From: Ailurus styani | Taxonomy: Eukaryota > Chordata > Mammalia > Carnivora > Ailuridae | Assembly: GCA_002007465.1 (NCBI GenBank) | Contig: LNAC01000036.1 | Location: forward strand, 6,914,021-6,978,020 | Direction of reading: 5' to 3' | Length of the DNA: 64,000 nucleotides | In this document: piece after piece, positions 10,917-23,835 of the stretch | Numbering within the stretch: position 1 is the first letter of the stretch | Layout: every line of letters begins with the position of its first letter | Translations under genes and position numbers: made by a program | The notes under the pieces: generated by a model | Database searches by the model: none | Seen by the model: the letters and a program-made list of their open reading frames with translations, nothing else | What the model was told of the DNA's origin: nothing

Positions 10917-11468
10917 TTTAAAACTTCACAAGGTTAGTTTGAATATCCACCTATTAAAAAAAAAAGGCAAAATGCACAGTATGCTTGTCTACATTAGGGG
11001 AGTTTTAATATAATTGGTTATCTTTTCTTTGACAGAAGCAGACCAAAGGAATTATCTCTAGGAATGATTTGATCCATTTGCTCTATCACTGTATGTGATT
11101 CTAAAACTTAGGATCTCCATCATTAAGTTTATTCAAAAGCACTCTGTAAGTATAGGATAATATCACTAGATATTTCTCCATGCTAAAAGCCATCAGGGAC
11201 TTTGGACTATTACTTAACCTCTCTGGGATTTGGTTTCACTATCTGAACAATGAGGGGTTTAGAGAGGATATGAAAGTTTCCTCCCAGGTCCAATATTCTA
11301 TGGTAACACTACTAGGAGTATATTGTCATAATGCTGTCTTCAAGTTCTACCATACAATAAAATGCAGTTTTACTACTAAACTACAGTATAAATAACCATA
11401 AAGCAGTTTTAGGCTGTCTAGATAATTCTATCAGTGATTCATTTCTCAGAAAAAAATTTAATACTCAC
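7747..11468 (-). other. CHD9: CHD9 intron, 3.7 kb, repeat-poor
   Basis: Unusually for this window, I see no SINE here. The sequence is AT-rich, with a (TA)n run at 10884-10908 and a C-rich unassigned stretch at 10660-10825. Small open frames at 8560-8835 and 9841-10047 resemble no protein family I know and lack splice support. Confidence 0.8.
10884..10908. repeat. (TA)n microsatellite
   Basis: About 12 TA units followed by a T-run. Confidence 0.95.
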
Positions 11469-11580
11469 TTGAGAGTCTTCCTCTTTGCATGTATGCTGTG
11501 GCATCTGCTCTGTATCAGATATCTCATCTGAAGACTCATTCTTTCTTTTTTGTTTCTTACCCAACGTAATAATGAGTTTG
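11469..11580 (-). CDS. CHD9: CHD9 internal coding exon: Ser/Glu-rich linker
   Basis: The exon is 112 nt: one base that completes a Gly codon (GG|C), then 37 codons starting KLIITLGKKQKRKNESSDEI and ending CKEEDSQ. The acceptor is GAAACAG and the donor is CAA|GTGAGT. It has a basic stretch (GKKQKRK) followed by an acidic serine-rich stretch (ESSDEISDTE) that looks like a casein-kinase-2-type phosphorylation region. Linker exons evolve faster than the chromodomains, so this exon has more apparent differences from the human protein as I remember it (near HTCKEEDSQ). The frame is preserved on both sides. Confidence 0.92.
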
Positions 11581-12484
11581 CTGTTTCAAGAGAAAAAGAG
11601 TAAACAGTATGAACTCTCTGCCATTTTCCATTTGTCGTCATATTAAGATTGCAATGATAAACTTTTTTCCATTTCATATCACATGAATGTTTAACCAAAG
11701 AGGATAATTATCATGAAATCCATAACGACATTTTCAAGACAAGAACTGCATTCTAATGGAACAAACACAAACCAATGTTACAGTTAACATACTTTCAAGC
11801 ACAGAAAGGCAGTCAAGTTTTATACCTTGTTTCTCAGGCTCAAAATTATTTTTCATGGGGAAAAAAAAGGTCACATGCTATAATTGTATTTAGTAATTAA
11901 AATAATGCATTTATTGTCTTATAGATTTGGAATGAGGTTCCCCCCCTTTACTAAATTCAAATTCCACTTACTGTCCTTGTGGCCCACCTATTCCCTAGAA
12001 GTTTCAACTACTTTTTACCCTAATTTCTCCCTTACTTAAAACACTTTAACACTGAATTGTCCTTTACTTATTTCATTTATGCTAAGGCTTATCTTAGCTG
12101 TACTATATGTTACCAAAGAGTAAAAATTCTCTTTTTTATATTTCCACAGTTTGCCTATCTCTCTCTCATATGTGTGTGTGTGTACACATGTTAATATATA
12201 TACACACATACATGAAATACAAATGTTTAAAATGAAAATGTGTTTTCAGTCTTTTTCCGGATTAGAGGTAGAAAGTACAGAGTTCCCACATTTCCTTATT
12301 CTGGTTCAACAGATGAGAGGGCACGATTTTGAATAACCACACTAATCATAAACCATGCTAATTGCTAATCAGGGAAATTCTATTTTAGATATCTATATTC
12401 CAAACAGAGAAAACTTCCCCAAATATTTTCAAGTATGATGTATCAGAAACACAGAAGAACTTTCTTCAACAATTATTTATTAAT

Positions 12485-12935
12485 GTGGGAGAACTTGGAG
12501 GTTAAGAGCACACACTTTGAAATCATAGCATCAAAGATTTTTTTAAAAAAGATTTTATTTTATTTACTTGACAGAGAGAGACACAGGGAGAGAGGGAACA
12601 CAAGCAGGGGGAGTGGGAGAGGGAGAAGCAGGCTTCCCGCGGAGCAGGGAGCCTGATGCAGGGCTTGATCCCAGGACCCTAGGATCATGACCTGAGCCAA
12701 AGGCAGACGCTCAACGACTAAGCTACCCAGGCGATGCAGCATCAAAGATTTTAAACCTGATTCTACCATTTGCTTATCTGTAAGACACCTGGCAAATTAC
12801 TTGATCTCTTTTAGCCTTAGTTTCCCTGCTGGGAAAATAGGGATCCTATAATAGCTACCTCTACTGCTGTTGAGAAGTAAGTGGGATAATGCAAATAGGT
12901 TTTTGGCAAAGTCCTGACACAGTATTTCTAAACTA
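12485..12935 (+). repeat. MIR SINE split by a younger SINE
   Basis: The left part (GGTTAAGAGCACACACTTTG at about 12500) and right part (ACCTGGCAAATTACTTGATC, CCTTAGTTTCCCTGCTGGG) are consecutive MIR segments. The carnivore SINE at 12542-12737 separates them. Confidence 0.75.
12542..12737 (-). repeat. Carnivore SINE
   Basis: An antisense copy inserted in a MIR, with target-site duplication AGCATCAAAGATTTT at 12527-12541 and 12738-12752. Confidence 0.93.
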
Positions 12936-13534
12936 ACCTCTAATTATTATATGCCAGGCACTCCCAGGTTCTAGGATTTGAAGATAAAGTAGACACAGTC
13001 CCTAACGTTAAAGTATCATTGTTAAAATATGAACACGGTTCAAACGCAAAAGTGGAAGTTAGTACCGGATGTAATGTGAACACAAAAGAAGAAGTGCTTC
13101 TGTCTACTGAAGAGTACTGAAGTGCTTCTGTCTACTGTAAAGGAGTACCTTTACAGAAAAGGCAAAGTCTGAGATAGGAAATGAATAAAAAAAGGGAGTT
13201 CAACTGGTAGTGAAAGAAGACAAAGGGTGCATTCCAGGTAGGGAGGATATGAGAGAAGAATGAGAGAAATGCACAGGGACGAGAGCATGTCAGAGATCCA
13301 CAAAGCACTGCAGGAGGAGGAAGCAGAGAGACGGTCATGTAGACAGGATGAAGATCACAGAAGATCCTGTAGGACATGTAAGGAGTTAACATTTTAGCCT
13401 AAGGCCAGCTTTTAAGCTCCACAGGGCAGGAATTGAAGCAGAATCTGTCCTGTCCACCACTGACAACAAATGGCTTGGAGATATTCTGAATACATGAAAA
13501 AAAATAATAAAGCATTGGGAAGATATGAGAATTT

Positions 13535-13780
13535 TACACAAGTTCTATGGATTTAATATACAGCACAGTGATCATAGTTAAATAGTACTGCACTGTATAT
13601 TTGAAAGTTGCTAAGAGAGGGAATCTTCCAAGTTCTCATCATGAGAAAAAAAATCTGTAACTAGTGAGGCGATGGCAACAGTTTTGCAATAGGAACATAT
13701 GTCAAATTATTAGACTGTACACCTTAAATGAATACACAATGTTATATGTCAATTATATCTCAATAAAACTGGTGGGGGGA
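13535..13780 (+). repeat. L1 3' end
   Basis: It ends with GACTGTACACCTTAAATGAA and ATATCTCAATAAAACTGG, the usual terminal part of mammalian L1 3' untranslated regions. Confidence 0.65.
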
Positions 13781-14439
13781 AGAATTTCAAACAAGAAAGC
13801 AATACAACTAGAAGAGAAACGCAAGGCAGGGAAACCAGCAGTCAGGCAAATGACAACTCAAGTGAGGCATGAAGAGTGCAACACAGGGTCATGCTGTGTG
13901 GATGAAGAGGTGAAGGAAAGCACAACTTTATTATGGAGGCAGAATCAACAGACATGGTCACTGACTGGATGATTAGATGTGAGGCAAGAAACTGGAAAGA
14001 GTTACTCCTACATTATTCTTGTATGGCACGATTACCACCTTCAACAGGAGAAGGAGAATTTTTACTGAGTATCTCACCTGCACTCTTCGGACGATGTGAA
14101 GAAAGCAAGTAACAGTACAAACACAGCTCATGCTGGAACCAGGAAATCAGAGGGAGTACAAAAAGATATTCTGAAACAACATTAAGGAACCAACCATGTT
14201 TATACTTCACTCCCTCTCACCACTTTCACTGGTCATTTCTTCCCTCTTCCAGTGCCTTTTCCTTACTCGGGTTTCCCTGCTAACATAAAACTCTACCTTG
14301 AGGTCATATCTACTACTAGATACCACATGATCTTGTTCTTCCTCCTCCTCATCCATCTATACAGACTGTTTCATTTTCATTCTTCAACCCACAGTTATCT
14401 GACCTCTTGGAACCCCTTGACATTTTCAAAGCTTCCATT

Positions 14440-14640
14440 TACCCAGTGTTTATGGAGGCAGCCTCTGCTGACTTTAACATGTGTTCCCTCATTTGATGTT
14501 CATAAAATGCTGAGAAGTGAATACTATCATTCTGTAAGAGGAGGAAACAGAGGCTTAGGAAAATTAAATGCCTTGCTCAAAGTCACACTGACAGCAAGAC
14601 TAGAGATAAAAATTAAGTATGCCTCACTCCAGAGCTTGAA
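14440..14640 (-). repeat. MIR SINE fragment
   Basis: Antisense MIR: GAGGAAACAGAGGCTTAGGA, then CTTGCTCAAAGTCACAC. Old. Confidence 0.65.
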
Positions 14641-15689
14641 CTGAAACTCTCAAAATGTTCCCAAATGCAACCCCTCACTTTCCCTAAACCTAACAGTCTT
14701 CTAATATGAAAGTATTATTATATAAGTTCAGAAAAGTGCACACATCAAAAGAGAACAGCTTTGTGAAATTTCTTAAACGAACATAAACGTGTAGCCAGCT
14801 TCTAGATCAAGAAACAAGAGTGGAAGCCACCTCTTCCAGTAAAAACTTCCTCCTAAAGGTAAGCATGATGTTCCTTGTGATTACACAATACAGCCTAAGG
14901 CACTTGTCCAGCTGGTCTTCAGTGGCAAGATCAGGGAAAGCTCTTAAGTAAAATTAGGTAATAGAAATATATATATGGGATGGACTCTGCCATTTGCTCA
15001 AATATTTTTATAGATAAATATTGCCTAAATCTCTAGAAAAGAAGTACTAGTAAGTCTGCCCTATCAATCTCAGATACCTACCCTTTTTAGTGGAGGAAGG
15101 TAGGTCTTAGTAAAAACACTGCCCATAATACCTTAGGATAAACCTTCATTGTATTAATTATTTGAAAATGTTCTTCAAAACAAAAAGGACCTTTTAAATT
15201 ATGTTTTCCATATACTTTCTGTTTTCTTCCAAGTTGTTCTATAGGCCTGGAAGAGCATCTTATTTCATAAACTCATTAACCATTCTTGATCTATGAAAAG
15301 TCATTTTTAAATCCTAACTTTGTAAGAGATATTTCAGATATAGTAGTTTCCTACTAAACCTTACAAAGTTCAAAATGTTTACACATGTCCTTTCTGTTCA
15401 AAAATGGTATATTTCCATGGTAGCAAACAGTGATTGTAAAACATTAAGTCCTGCTTGACTGATATATTTCTGAGTAAAATACAGACATATTTTAAGATTT
15501 AAAAACTAGGGCTGCTTACACAGAACACTGACTCTTGGAAACAATGAAGTCATACTGGTCTACTGTAAAGTTCTAAAATGGCATATAGGTGATACTACAA
15601 AGGGGAGCAAAGATTAGGTTGTACTGATGAGTAATTCCTAAATGTGTGAGAGGTAGGCTTCATTAGAAGGCTGTCTATTAAAAATAAGG

Positions 15690-16025
15690 ATTCCTAATCA
15701 GAAAATATCAGACAAACCCAAACAGAGAGACATTCTACAAAAAAAAATTACAAACCACAGAGACTGAGGAATTATTCCAAATTGGAGTGTAAGGAGAGAT
15801 GACAACACAATGAAATGCAGGATCTTGGCCAAAAAAATGGACCTAACAAAATTTGCATGAGGTATCAAAGTTAACAGAATTGTACAAGTATTTTTTTTCT
15901 GGGTTTGAAAATCGTGCTTTGGTTATATAAGATGTTAATATTTGAGGAAGCTGGGTGAAGAGCCTAAAGGAACTCTGACCTATTTTTGCAAATCGGAGAT
16001 TAGTTCAAAGTAAAAAGTATATATA
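15690..16025 (+). repeat. L1ME-type LINE 3' end
   Basis: It shares the order ACATTCTACAAAA, AGATGACAACACAATG, GATGTTAATATTTGAGGAAG and CTGGGTGAAG with L1ME 3' ends, ending in an AAAGTAAAAAG tail. It is a relative of the elements at 3735 and 53930. Confidence 0.7.
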
Positions 16026-16404
16026 TTAAAAAAAAAAACCCTAAAGAAAAATACAGATTTGTAGGTCTCAACCCCAGGCTTCTGATCTAGTTAAGTGGGA
16101 CTCCAATCAGACTTCTAAAAAATTCCCTAAAAGATTCTGATTTTCCACCAAGTTTGGGAACCGCTGGCTCAGAGTTATTATCATAGAAAACTCTAAAAAC
16201 AAATATTCAGGATAATAAAATGATTTTATATTTATAGAGCACTTAAAACACACCAAAGTGCTTTTGCCTACAATATCTCGGTTGATTCTGAGAAAAATTC
16301 TGAGACAGATAAGGTACTAGGCCCAGTATACTAATAGGGAAGCTTTAGCTCCAAAAGGTGAAATAAAATGCCCGAGTCACAAGTTTAATAAAAGACAATA
16401 AAGG

Positions 16405-16554
16405 GGGCGCCTGGGTGGCTCAGTGGGTTAAAGCTGCTGCCTTCGGCTCAGATCATGATCCCAGGGTCCTGGGATCGAGGCCCACATCAGGCTCTCTGCT
16501 CAGCAGGGAGCCTGCTTCCTCCTCTCTGCCTGCCTCTCTGCCTACTTGTGATCT

Positions 16555-16605
<51 letters not shown>

Positions 16606-16641
16606 CAAATAAATAAATAAATAAAATCTTTAAAAAAAAAA
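16405..16641 (+). repeat. Carnivore SINE with (TC)n expansion
   Basis: A full-length copy with target-site duplication ACAATAAAGG at 16395-16404 and 16642-16651. Its CT-rich part has expanded to about 20 TC units at 16557-16597. Confidence 0.95.
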
Positions 16642-17379
16642 ACAATAAAGGTCTCTTTATTCCTAGTCTACTGTCTCCAACATCTTACTGATTTTAAAAT
16701 AAAATGACACTATTTCAACCAGTCAACAGATACTTAATAAATATACATAGTTTAATGGGTACAGAGAAATATAAAACTATTATTATCTTTTAGTAAATTA
16801 CTAAAGTTAAAGTTTATCTGATTTTCGAACAACCAGAAATCTCTACTGCCTGTATAATGACAAATGTTTGCCATAAATATTATGTGAGAGAAACTGAATG
16901 ATCTAAAAGTAGAAAAAATAAAATGAAATCAGTTATACCAATACCCAATTACCAAAGAGCATTCCATTCTTCCACCATGGATCACAAAGAGTCTACTATA
17001 CGAATTCTAAAATAAAATATCATTATAAATGAAACTAAAAGTTCATTACAGATACATCCTTCAAATAAACTGACAGTTTGCTATTCTTAGAAATAACACC
17101 TAAGTGCCAAATACAGAATATATGAATAATAAAGACTTTTTGCAAGTTGTTTTTTTAAAACATTAAAGGGATCTGTTATCAAAATGTTAGCAAACTGCAG
17201 CAACAGATACTCAGGCAAGTAAAAGAACTAAATATCAAAACATAGCTTGTTTCAGACAGCAAAGGGCAATTTCAAACTAAGTATAAATTTGAAATGTTAA
17301 TTCATTTGCACTAGAAAACCTCAGTGTTTATACTTGACATCTATATTTGATTTTCAGATGTAATTTATGCACTCATCTG

Positions 17380-17560
17380 AATCCTGCCCACATGTTTATA
17401 AGTAGAGGCTGGGTAACAAGCAGCATTCTATACAGTGTCAATCTGTAATTGCCCCCTGTTGATTCTCTCATTGCAATAATTGGACAAACAATGAATCTTC
17501 CCCAATTAGTCCATTTGTTGTAATTAATGCATCCAATTCATCATAAGCGAAGGAAACAAG
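17380..17560. promoter_or_regulatory. Candidate conserved intronic enhancer
   Basis: The stretch lies in a region without recognisable repeats (16652-18753) and is dense in developmental transcription-factor motifs. These include a SOX-like ACAAACAATG at 17484-17493, homeodomain sites ATAATTGG, CCAATTAGTCC (17502-17512) and TAATTAATGCAT (17521-17532), and a POU-like ATGCAT. It resembles vertebrate conserved noncoding elements. No alignment could be run, so conservation is inferred. Confidence 0.35.
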
Positions 17561-18753
17561 CAAAAATACTATTTCACATTATAATGTTTTTCTTTGCAAG
17601 CCAAGCGAAAGACACTGTGGCTATTTTTAAAGTCATAAAATACAAACTTTTTAAAAAAGAAATACTTTCAATCTGGTAAAATATCTCCATTTTAAGGGTC
17701 AACTCAAGACTCCAGCTTAAACTCCTCTTGGGAAAGCAAGTTTTAAAAGGGTCCTTTATTTTGGTTAATCCTTCAGTTTCTGAAAGTAACATTGTCTTGT
17801 ATGCTCTTGGTAACTTGGACTATAAATTACTTCCTGTTTAAGGACAGATAGGATTTTTTTAAAGAGTTGAATTCACGGAGTTGTTTCATACAGTTACTAA
17901 AGATACAAATATTAGCTAAGTATTAATAATCATGGTCAATATATTTATCAGCACAGTTTCTTATTCTTAAAAATACTTATTTTTAAAAAAGGTTGTTTAT
18001 GTTGAAAAATACTGACAGAGTAGAAGCATTACATCAAAAACTTCATTTCAGTGGTTCTAAGATACATATTTTCCCCATCTATTAACATCTATGAAATCGA
18101 AATTCATTTAATACTCAAACATATGCCATAGTTTTAACTAGGAATATTTTTTTTCTTTCTTACTGACTCATAAAATAATGGTGTGCCTTATAATCAATGA
18201 CATCTTAGATTCAATGAAATACATACAACACATTGTTTGCTAATGACAGACCTTACTAATACATTTTATGTAAAGGTACACTTCTTAAAAACGGAACTGC
18301 AAATCTTCATTGAATTCATAACAAATACTGTATGCTGTATCAATTCTTTTGGTAGATGAATGTGTTTCAGATTTTCACTGAGTTTAAGTTTAGATCTAAG
18401 GAGTGAAGTCAATGAAACATTTTACCCGCCTGGCATTTAAAAATTATAGAACCTCTATAGACTACTAATGGCATATGATTAATAATTTAAAACATATAAT
18501 AAATTTATACCATACATTTTCAGGTTTTTTGGGGGGGGTCAATGCCAAGAAACAATTAATATATTTATATTTTATCCAGATATTAAATTCTTACTATTTT
18601 GAATACATGCAATCGAGGAGGTCTCATTTGTCACTTTATTAACAACAAGGACAGGACTATGAAGTGAAAATTCCCAATTTTTGATGACTCATTATATTTT
18701 CCCTCAGATTTTGTTAATTCATCTTTTCCTTATATATCTTATTATTTATTTAA

Positions 18754-18945
18754 TTTTTTTAAAAAAGATTTTATTTATTTATTTGAGAGAGAGAGATCAC
18801 AAGTAGGCAGAGAGGCAGGCAGAGAGAGGGGGGAAGCAGGCTCCCTGCTGTGCAGAGAGCCTGATGCAGGACTCAATCCCAGGACCCTGAGATCATGACC
18901 TGAGCTGAAGGCAGAGTCTTAACCCACTGAGCCACCCAGGCACCC
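18754..18945 (-). repeat. Carnivore SINE
   Basis: An antisense copy ending GCCACCCAGGCACCC. The flanks share an imperfect TATATCTTATTATTTA-like duplication. Confidence 0.92.
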
Positions 18946-19208
18946 TATATTTTATTATTTATATGTAAATGTAAATGTATCTCTACAGGCATGCATATGG
19001 ACAAACTTACATTTTAGTTCTATTTTAAAAACACACACATACATATATATGTATATATACAATGCAAAGTAATTAATAAATGTTATTTTCCTTCTTCCTT
19101 TTTGAGGACTCAAACTATAGCAAAAAGGGGCACAATATAATTTCAGAATTTAATTGTTTTATTGTTTTTCTTTATAATATGATGTCCTTAATTTCTTTCT
19201 TTCTTCCC

Positions 19209-19415
19209 TTTTTTTTTTTTTAAAGATTTTATTCATTTATTCACTGGAGAGAGAGAGAGAGAAAGCGCACACACAAGCAGGGGGAATGGCAGGAAGAGGG
19301 AGAAACAGGCTCCCAGCTGAGCAAGGATCCTGATGGGGGACTTGACCCCAGGCCCCCGCAATGATAACCTGAGCTGAAGGCAGAGGCCCAACCAACTGAG
19401 TCACCCAGGCGTCCC
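19209..19415 (-). repeat. Carnivore SINE, older copy
   Basis: An antisense copy with target-site duplication TCCTTAATTTCT on both sides. Its head is diverged (GTCACCCAGGCGTCCC). Confidence 0.92.
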
Positions 19416-20539
19416 AACATCCTTAATTTCTGCTTGAATTTGATAAATATTTCCTAATTTAGAATTTTCTGCTTTCTCTCAAGAGAAAAGTTATTTCTAG
19501 CCACCTGATATCTAGCAGACAGAAAGAATTAGGACTAATATAAAAAAGAAAACATTACATTTAATCATGAAGGACTGATTAAATTTATAGAGCCACAAAA
19601 TATTTTAAGTATCAAAATCATTCTACCTATGCCAGTCCAATAATCTCTAACACACAGAACTAAGTTCTAACTGACAGCATGGAAACATAATTTAAATGTT
19701 AAAGTTATAAACCATAAATTTAAAAATGCTCCAATTAAATCATGTGATATACTCCTATATAATCTCAAATCACACACAGAACCATAAGAAAATTCTACTT
19801 GAAGTCTTAGAATGAATTTATTTTAGACTCTAATAACTCTCCACTATTACTAAATCATTAGCTATGTCCCTGTGTTTCACTGAAGGATTAGCTTGCCATT
19901 TCTGTTTTCGATTTAACAAAAATCAAACTCAACCGCTTGGTAATATTTAATATTCAATCTCATACTCATTCATTCATTCCATAAAATTCATTCCATTCCA
20001 TTCATGGAGCATCTATTATGTACCTATCATTACTAAAGCAATGTCTGCTACTCTAGTTAAAGGCAGCTTGTTAGAACCTAACTGCCAAGATCATGACCAA
20101 CATTAAAGTAGAAAAAGCCTGTTTCCCTACCTTACTCTTTATTTTACACCTGCCATTTCCATTTCAACTCACTCCCTTCCACATAACTGCAAATTTCAAA
20201 CAAAATTTACCCCTCCCAAAGGCTACCCTAGCTACCTGATAAACAGAAGCATGCTCATATGAAAAAAGCCATTAATAAGTTAACCTACTACCCCTCTTAA
20301 CAATTAGCAACTGTTTCAGTTTTACTGTTTGATTTTTTTTTTTTTTTAAGTAGATGTGCTACCGAAGTGACCATTGTCTGCCTAACTTTTTAACTGGTCT
20401 TACTTAGGAACAGAGACTTAATGGAAAGAGAACCTAGGCAGACTAGTGAAACTTTAGGCTTGAAGAAAGGGGCGTGGCTCCTGGCCGCAGCCTTCTCCCT
20501 AAATAGCTACATGCTATTTATGTTTTCAGAAAATAACGA

Positions 20540-20790
20540 CTAACATTTATTAAATTCTGGGTACTGCTCCATATGCTTTAAATACTGTTAAATCATTTCA
20601 TCCCCAAAATAACACCACGAGGCAAGTACTATCATTATCCCCTTTTTACACAGGAAGAAATTAAAGCTTGGAGAGGTTAAGTATTTGTCCAGGGTCACAC
20701 CGCTTGTAGGTGACAAAACTGGGATTTGAACAAATGCTCCTCGCTCCAAAGCCAAAGAACTTAACCCAATTAGCACACTCCGTGCCAACG
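20540..20790 (-). repeat. MIR SINE
   Basis: A good antisense MIR: CTATCATTATCCCCTTTTTA, GGAGAGGTTAAGTATTTGTC, CAGGGTCACAC, GGGATTTGAA. Confidence 0.8.
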
Positions 20791-22184
20791 TAACTCACAG
20801 AGGTGTAAAAATGAAATGAGACTGTACACGAGTGTTGTATTTTATCACTGTATTTTTAAAAAAATTAATCTACAAGAGTAGCAGAAATGATAAAAAGGTT
20901 TCAAACACACTAGCAAGCAGAAGCAGTACTAGTTTTCTTCTTTCTAGACCCTATCAAATTACATGTGTGGGTGAAATGAACACCAACTCTGACTGTACAT
21001 CAACCATAGCTTAGTGTTTACAAATTTAGCTACTCTCAAAACTTCTGTTTCACACTGCTGGTGGTTAAGCTCCAGCATACATTCCCTTCAACTTTATCTG
21101 GTAATAGTCTTCTGATAGTGGCAATAGCCCAATTGTTCTCAAACTAACAGAAAAATAAAATTTTCACAGGAAAATGTTTAATATATCATAAAATGCTGTT
21201 AATTATACAACTAAACTTAACTATTTGAATGACTTCACAGAAATCAAAAAATTGTCAAATTCAAAATTTAAATATAGCAGCTTATTGGAAAGTACAGTAA
21301 TATTTCAATTAACTAGGACAGGAACTCTAGGTTGTATATGAATTTCATTTCCAACTATGTTCCTCCAACATGATAGTCTTTGTCTTTGTCTGATAAAGAT
21401 GACCAAGAAGTCATTGTTTTACCGCAACAGCTTAGTAACAATATAGAAGGCAAGCCTCCATTTTACTTCCATTTTACTTTACATGGCTGCAACTTACAAA
21501 TTCCTCTGTCAAAAGGATGCTCTTATACTTCCAACAAGTTTTTCTCTAGCAACTGCTCAGTGTCTTGCCATGTATTTATCTTTCCAATACAATTTTCACC
21601 TATTTTCTCAAGAACACTCTAAAAACAACTACTAAATTGATCAACGCTGTGCAATATTAAAATCAAGTTATTAATAATCTACTTATTTCTAACAAAAATA
21701 TAAAGATTACAGAATAAGTCAGACATTCTACTGCAATATATTACTACTCCCTACCATATTCACATGTTTCAAAAATCCATGTTTCTCTCTACTATGATTA
21801 TTTCTAATTTCCCCTTATGTACATTGTTTTTCTTAAAACAGACTCACTTCTGGTTCTCTTGCCTCTACCTATTCCTTCCCAAATTTAAACTTATTGTAAC
21901 TTTTGAAGTTTCTCTACCAGTTTCTCTTTGTGCACTATTTCTTTAATGCCCTTCCAAATAGTACAAGTACTTTGCCTATGTCTCTGTATACATTAAAACT
22001 AGAAAAGTTAAATTATACTAATTCTTAATACATTAAAGGATTAAATATGGGATTTCCTAATGAAAACTAGATGTAATATTGGAAAAATAAGATACTTTCA
22101 TGCCAAAACCTTTAAATATAAAAGAAGCAGGAATTTAACTTTCAAATTTCATTTTTGCTGTCTGCAAATAAAATATAAAAATCA

Positions 22185-22375
22185 GGGCGCCTGGGTGGCT
22201 CAGTGGGTTAAAGCCTCTGCTTTCGGCTCAGGTCATGATCTCAGGGTCCTGGGATCGAGGCCCGCATCGGGCTCCCTGCTCAGCGGGGAGCCTGCTTCCC
22301 CCTCTCTCTCTCTGCCTGCCTCTCTGCCTCCTTGTGATCTCTCTCCCTCTGTGAAATAAATAAAATAAAATCTTA

Positions 22376-22384
<9 letters not shown>
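22185..22384 (+). repeat. Carnivore SINE
   Basis: A full-length copy. Target-site duplication ATATAAAAATCA lies before the head and again at 22402-22413 after an (AT)n run (22383-22406) that grew from the A-tail. Confidence 0.95.
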
Positions 22385-22407
<23 letters not shown>

Positions 22408-23503
22408 AAATCACAAACCTTATTCACTACTCTATTATGGCAAGAGGGCCCATGTTATTTATGGTTTGGATTGCAAGGCATCAGGATGTGACAATATAAT
22501 TCAGTTTGGTGACTGCATTTAAAATGCTGAGAAGTAATTTGTTTTACAAATTTGTATTAGTTCTAAATATCTATTATATATTGATAATTGATAATGTATA
22601 CCAATTATTTCTTAAGCAAATGAAGATGGTCATAATAAAGAAGTTCTTTACTATGTACTTTGTGTGGAACAAAACCAGATTAAACACTTTACCTAAAATT
22701 TCACACAAAGCCTTTAAAAATGACCAAATATTCTTGCAAAAATAATTCTAAACTGTTGGCCTTAGGTTATTTTGACCCTTGCATGCAAAGATTTAAATAT
22801 AATACAAATATAACATTTATTATATTTTATGTTTTGGAAAGGTATCAGATGAGTAGTCAAATAAAAACACCAAAGATTAATGTACCCTTCTAGAGCAATT
22901 CCTTGGCCTTATATTCTCTTAGAGCATTAATCCTCACCTGGCCTCTTTATTACATAAAGTAAATCAGAAAGACAGTGAGGGAGTAGACCAGTAAGAGCTG
23001 AGAGCTGCTCATCGTTAATTTAAATGGTCTTAGCTTTCTTGTCATTCTATTTAGTCCAAAGTTGTGGGTTTATGAGAAAGGAATATATCTCACATTTCCA
23101 AACTAAAAGCTGCCCAATGAAGTAGCACTAAGAGGTAAAGAAATCTTATACAAGATTTCAATGCAGTTTCTGTAAAGAAAGTGAATTTGGAACTGGCACA
23201 GCCATGGGTTTGGTTTTATTTTCCTTTTTCTGTTTTATGCATGAAATATTTTCCTACTTTAAATTGCTTTTACTAATATTAATGTACAAAAAGCTATGTT
23301 TGCAGAATTGTAAAATGTAGTAAATCTTGGAATATTTTCCAATTCATTCAAAAAAGGAAGTAAGGTACACACAGAATCTAATAACTTAAAACTTCAAGGT
23401 GGGAATAAATACAGTACATACAAATCAAAAGTAAAAGATGAGACAGACTGCACTTTGACAAAAAAAACTCAAAGGAATTAAATTTAATTCTTAAACAACT
23501 TAC

Positions 23504-23835
23504 CCAATCTTTGTCTTCTCTTTTAACTTAGAACAAGTTTTTGTTTTCTTGCTCTCTTTGTCCTTTGGCTTGGATTTCATCCGTCTACCTTTCTTTTCCT
23601 CTTTTCCTTCAACTGAAGCACTAGGAAAGTTTTCAGGACTCATTACTCGTGGAATATTGCGTTCCCCACGTTCCTTTGCTTTTGCTATGGCCTCTGAAAT
23701 TATCCGATTAGCCTTTTCTTGCTTGCTTTCTGATTCCACTTTTTTTCTCTGCTTCTTCTCGGACATGATCCTCACCTGGGTATTCTGCAACTTAGTATAT
23801 GTCCCAGAACCATCACTCTTCTTGGAAGATGGAGG
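23504..23835 (-). CDS. CHD9: CHD9 internal coding exon: lysine-rich nuclear linker
   Basis: This is the largest coding exon in the window, 332 nt: 110 codons plus two bases, starting PPSSKKSDGSGTYTKLQNTQ. The acceptor is TTCTCTAG in phase 0 and the donor is GG|GTAAGT. The product is very rich in Lys, Glu and Ser, with several NLS-like basic clusters (EKKQRKK, KGRRMKSKPKDK, KESKKTK) and a likely helix around SKQEKANRIISEAIAKAKER. It is probably disordered and mediates nuclear entry and DNA or chromatin contact. In the usual transcript it should follow the very large N-terminal exon, which is outside the window. A candidate short first exon at 24958-24987 is in phase with its start and would form an AT-hook across the junction. 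Confidence 0.94.

Larger units (their letters stand above)
11581..23503 (-). other. CHD9: CHD9 intron, 11.9 kb
   Basis: It holds SINEs at 12542-12737, 16405-16641, 18754-18945, 19209-19415 and 22185-22384; MIRs at 12485-12935, 14440-14640 and 20540-20790; L1 3' ends at 13535-13780 and 15690-16025; and a repeat-free block at 16652-18753 with a candidate enhancer. 13000-13430 is an unassigned purine-rich ancient repeat remnant. 14650-15690, 16652-18753, 19416-20540 and 20790-22180 are AT-rich with no gene signal. Confidence 0.8.

Noticed and set aside
20469..20478. GGGGCGTGGC, a KLF/SP-type site
   Set aside because: A single isolated motif without supporting context; not enough for a regulatory call.
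22060..22359. Open frames reading through SINE heads (also 16415-16612, 48475-48657, 36970-37152 and 2514-2807)
   Set aside because: They are translations of the repeat itself (WVAQWVKASAFGSG-type peptides recur in every copy) and not genes.
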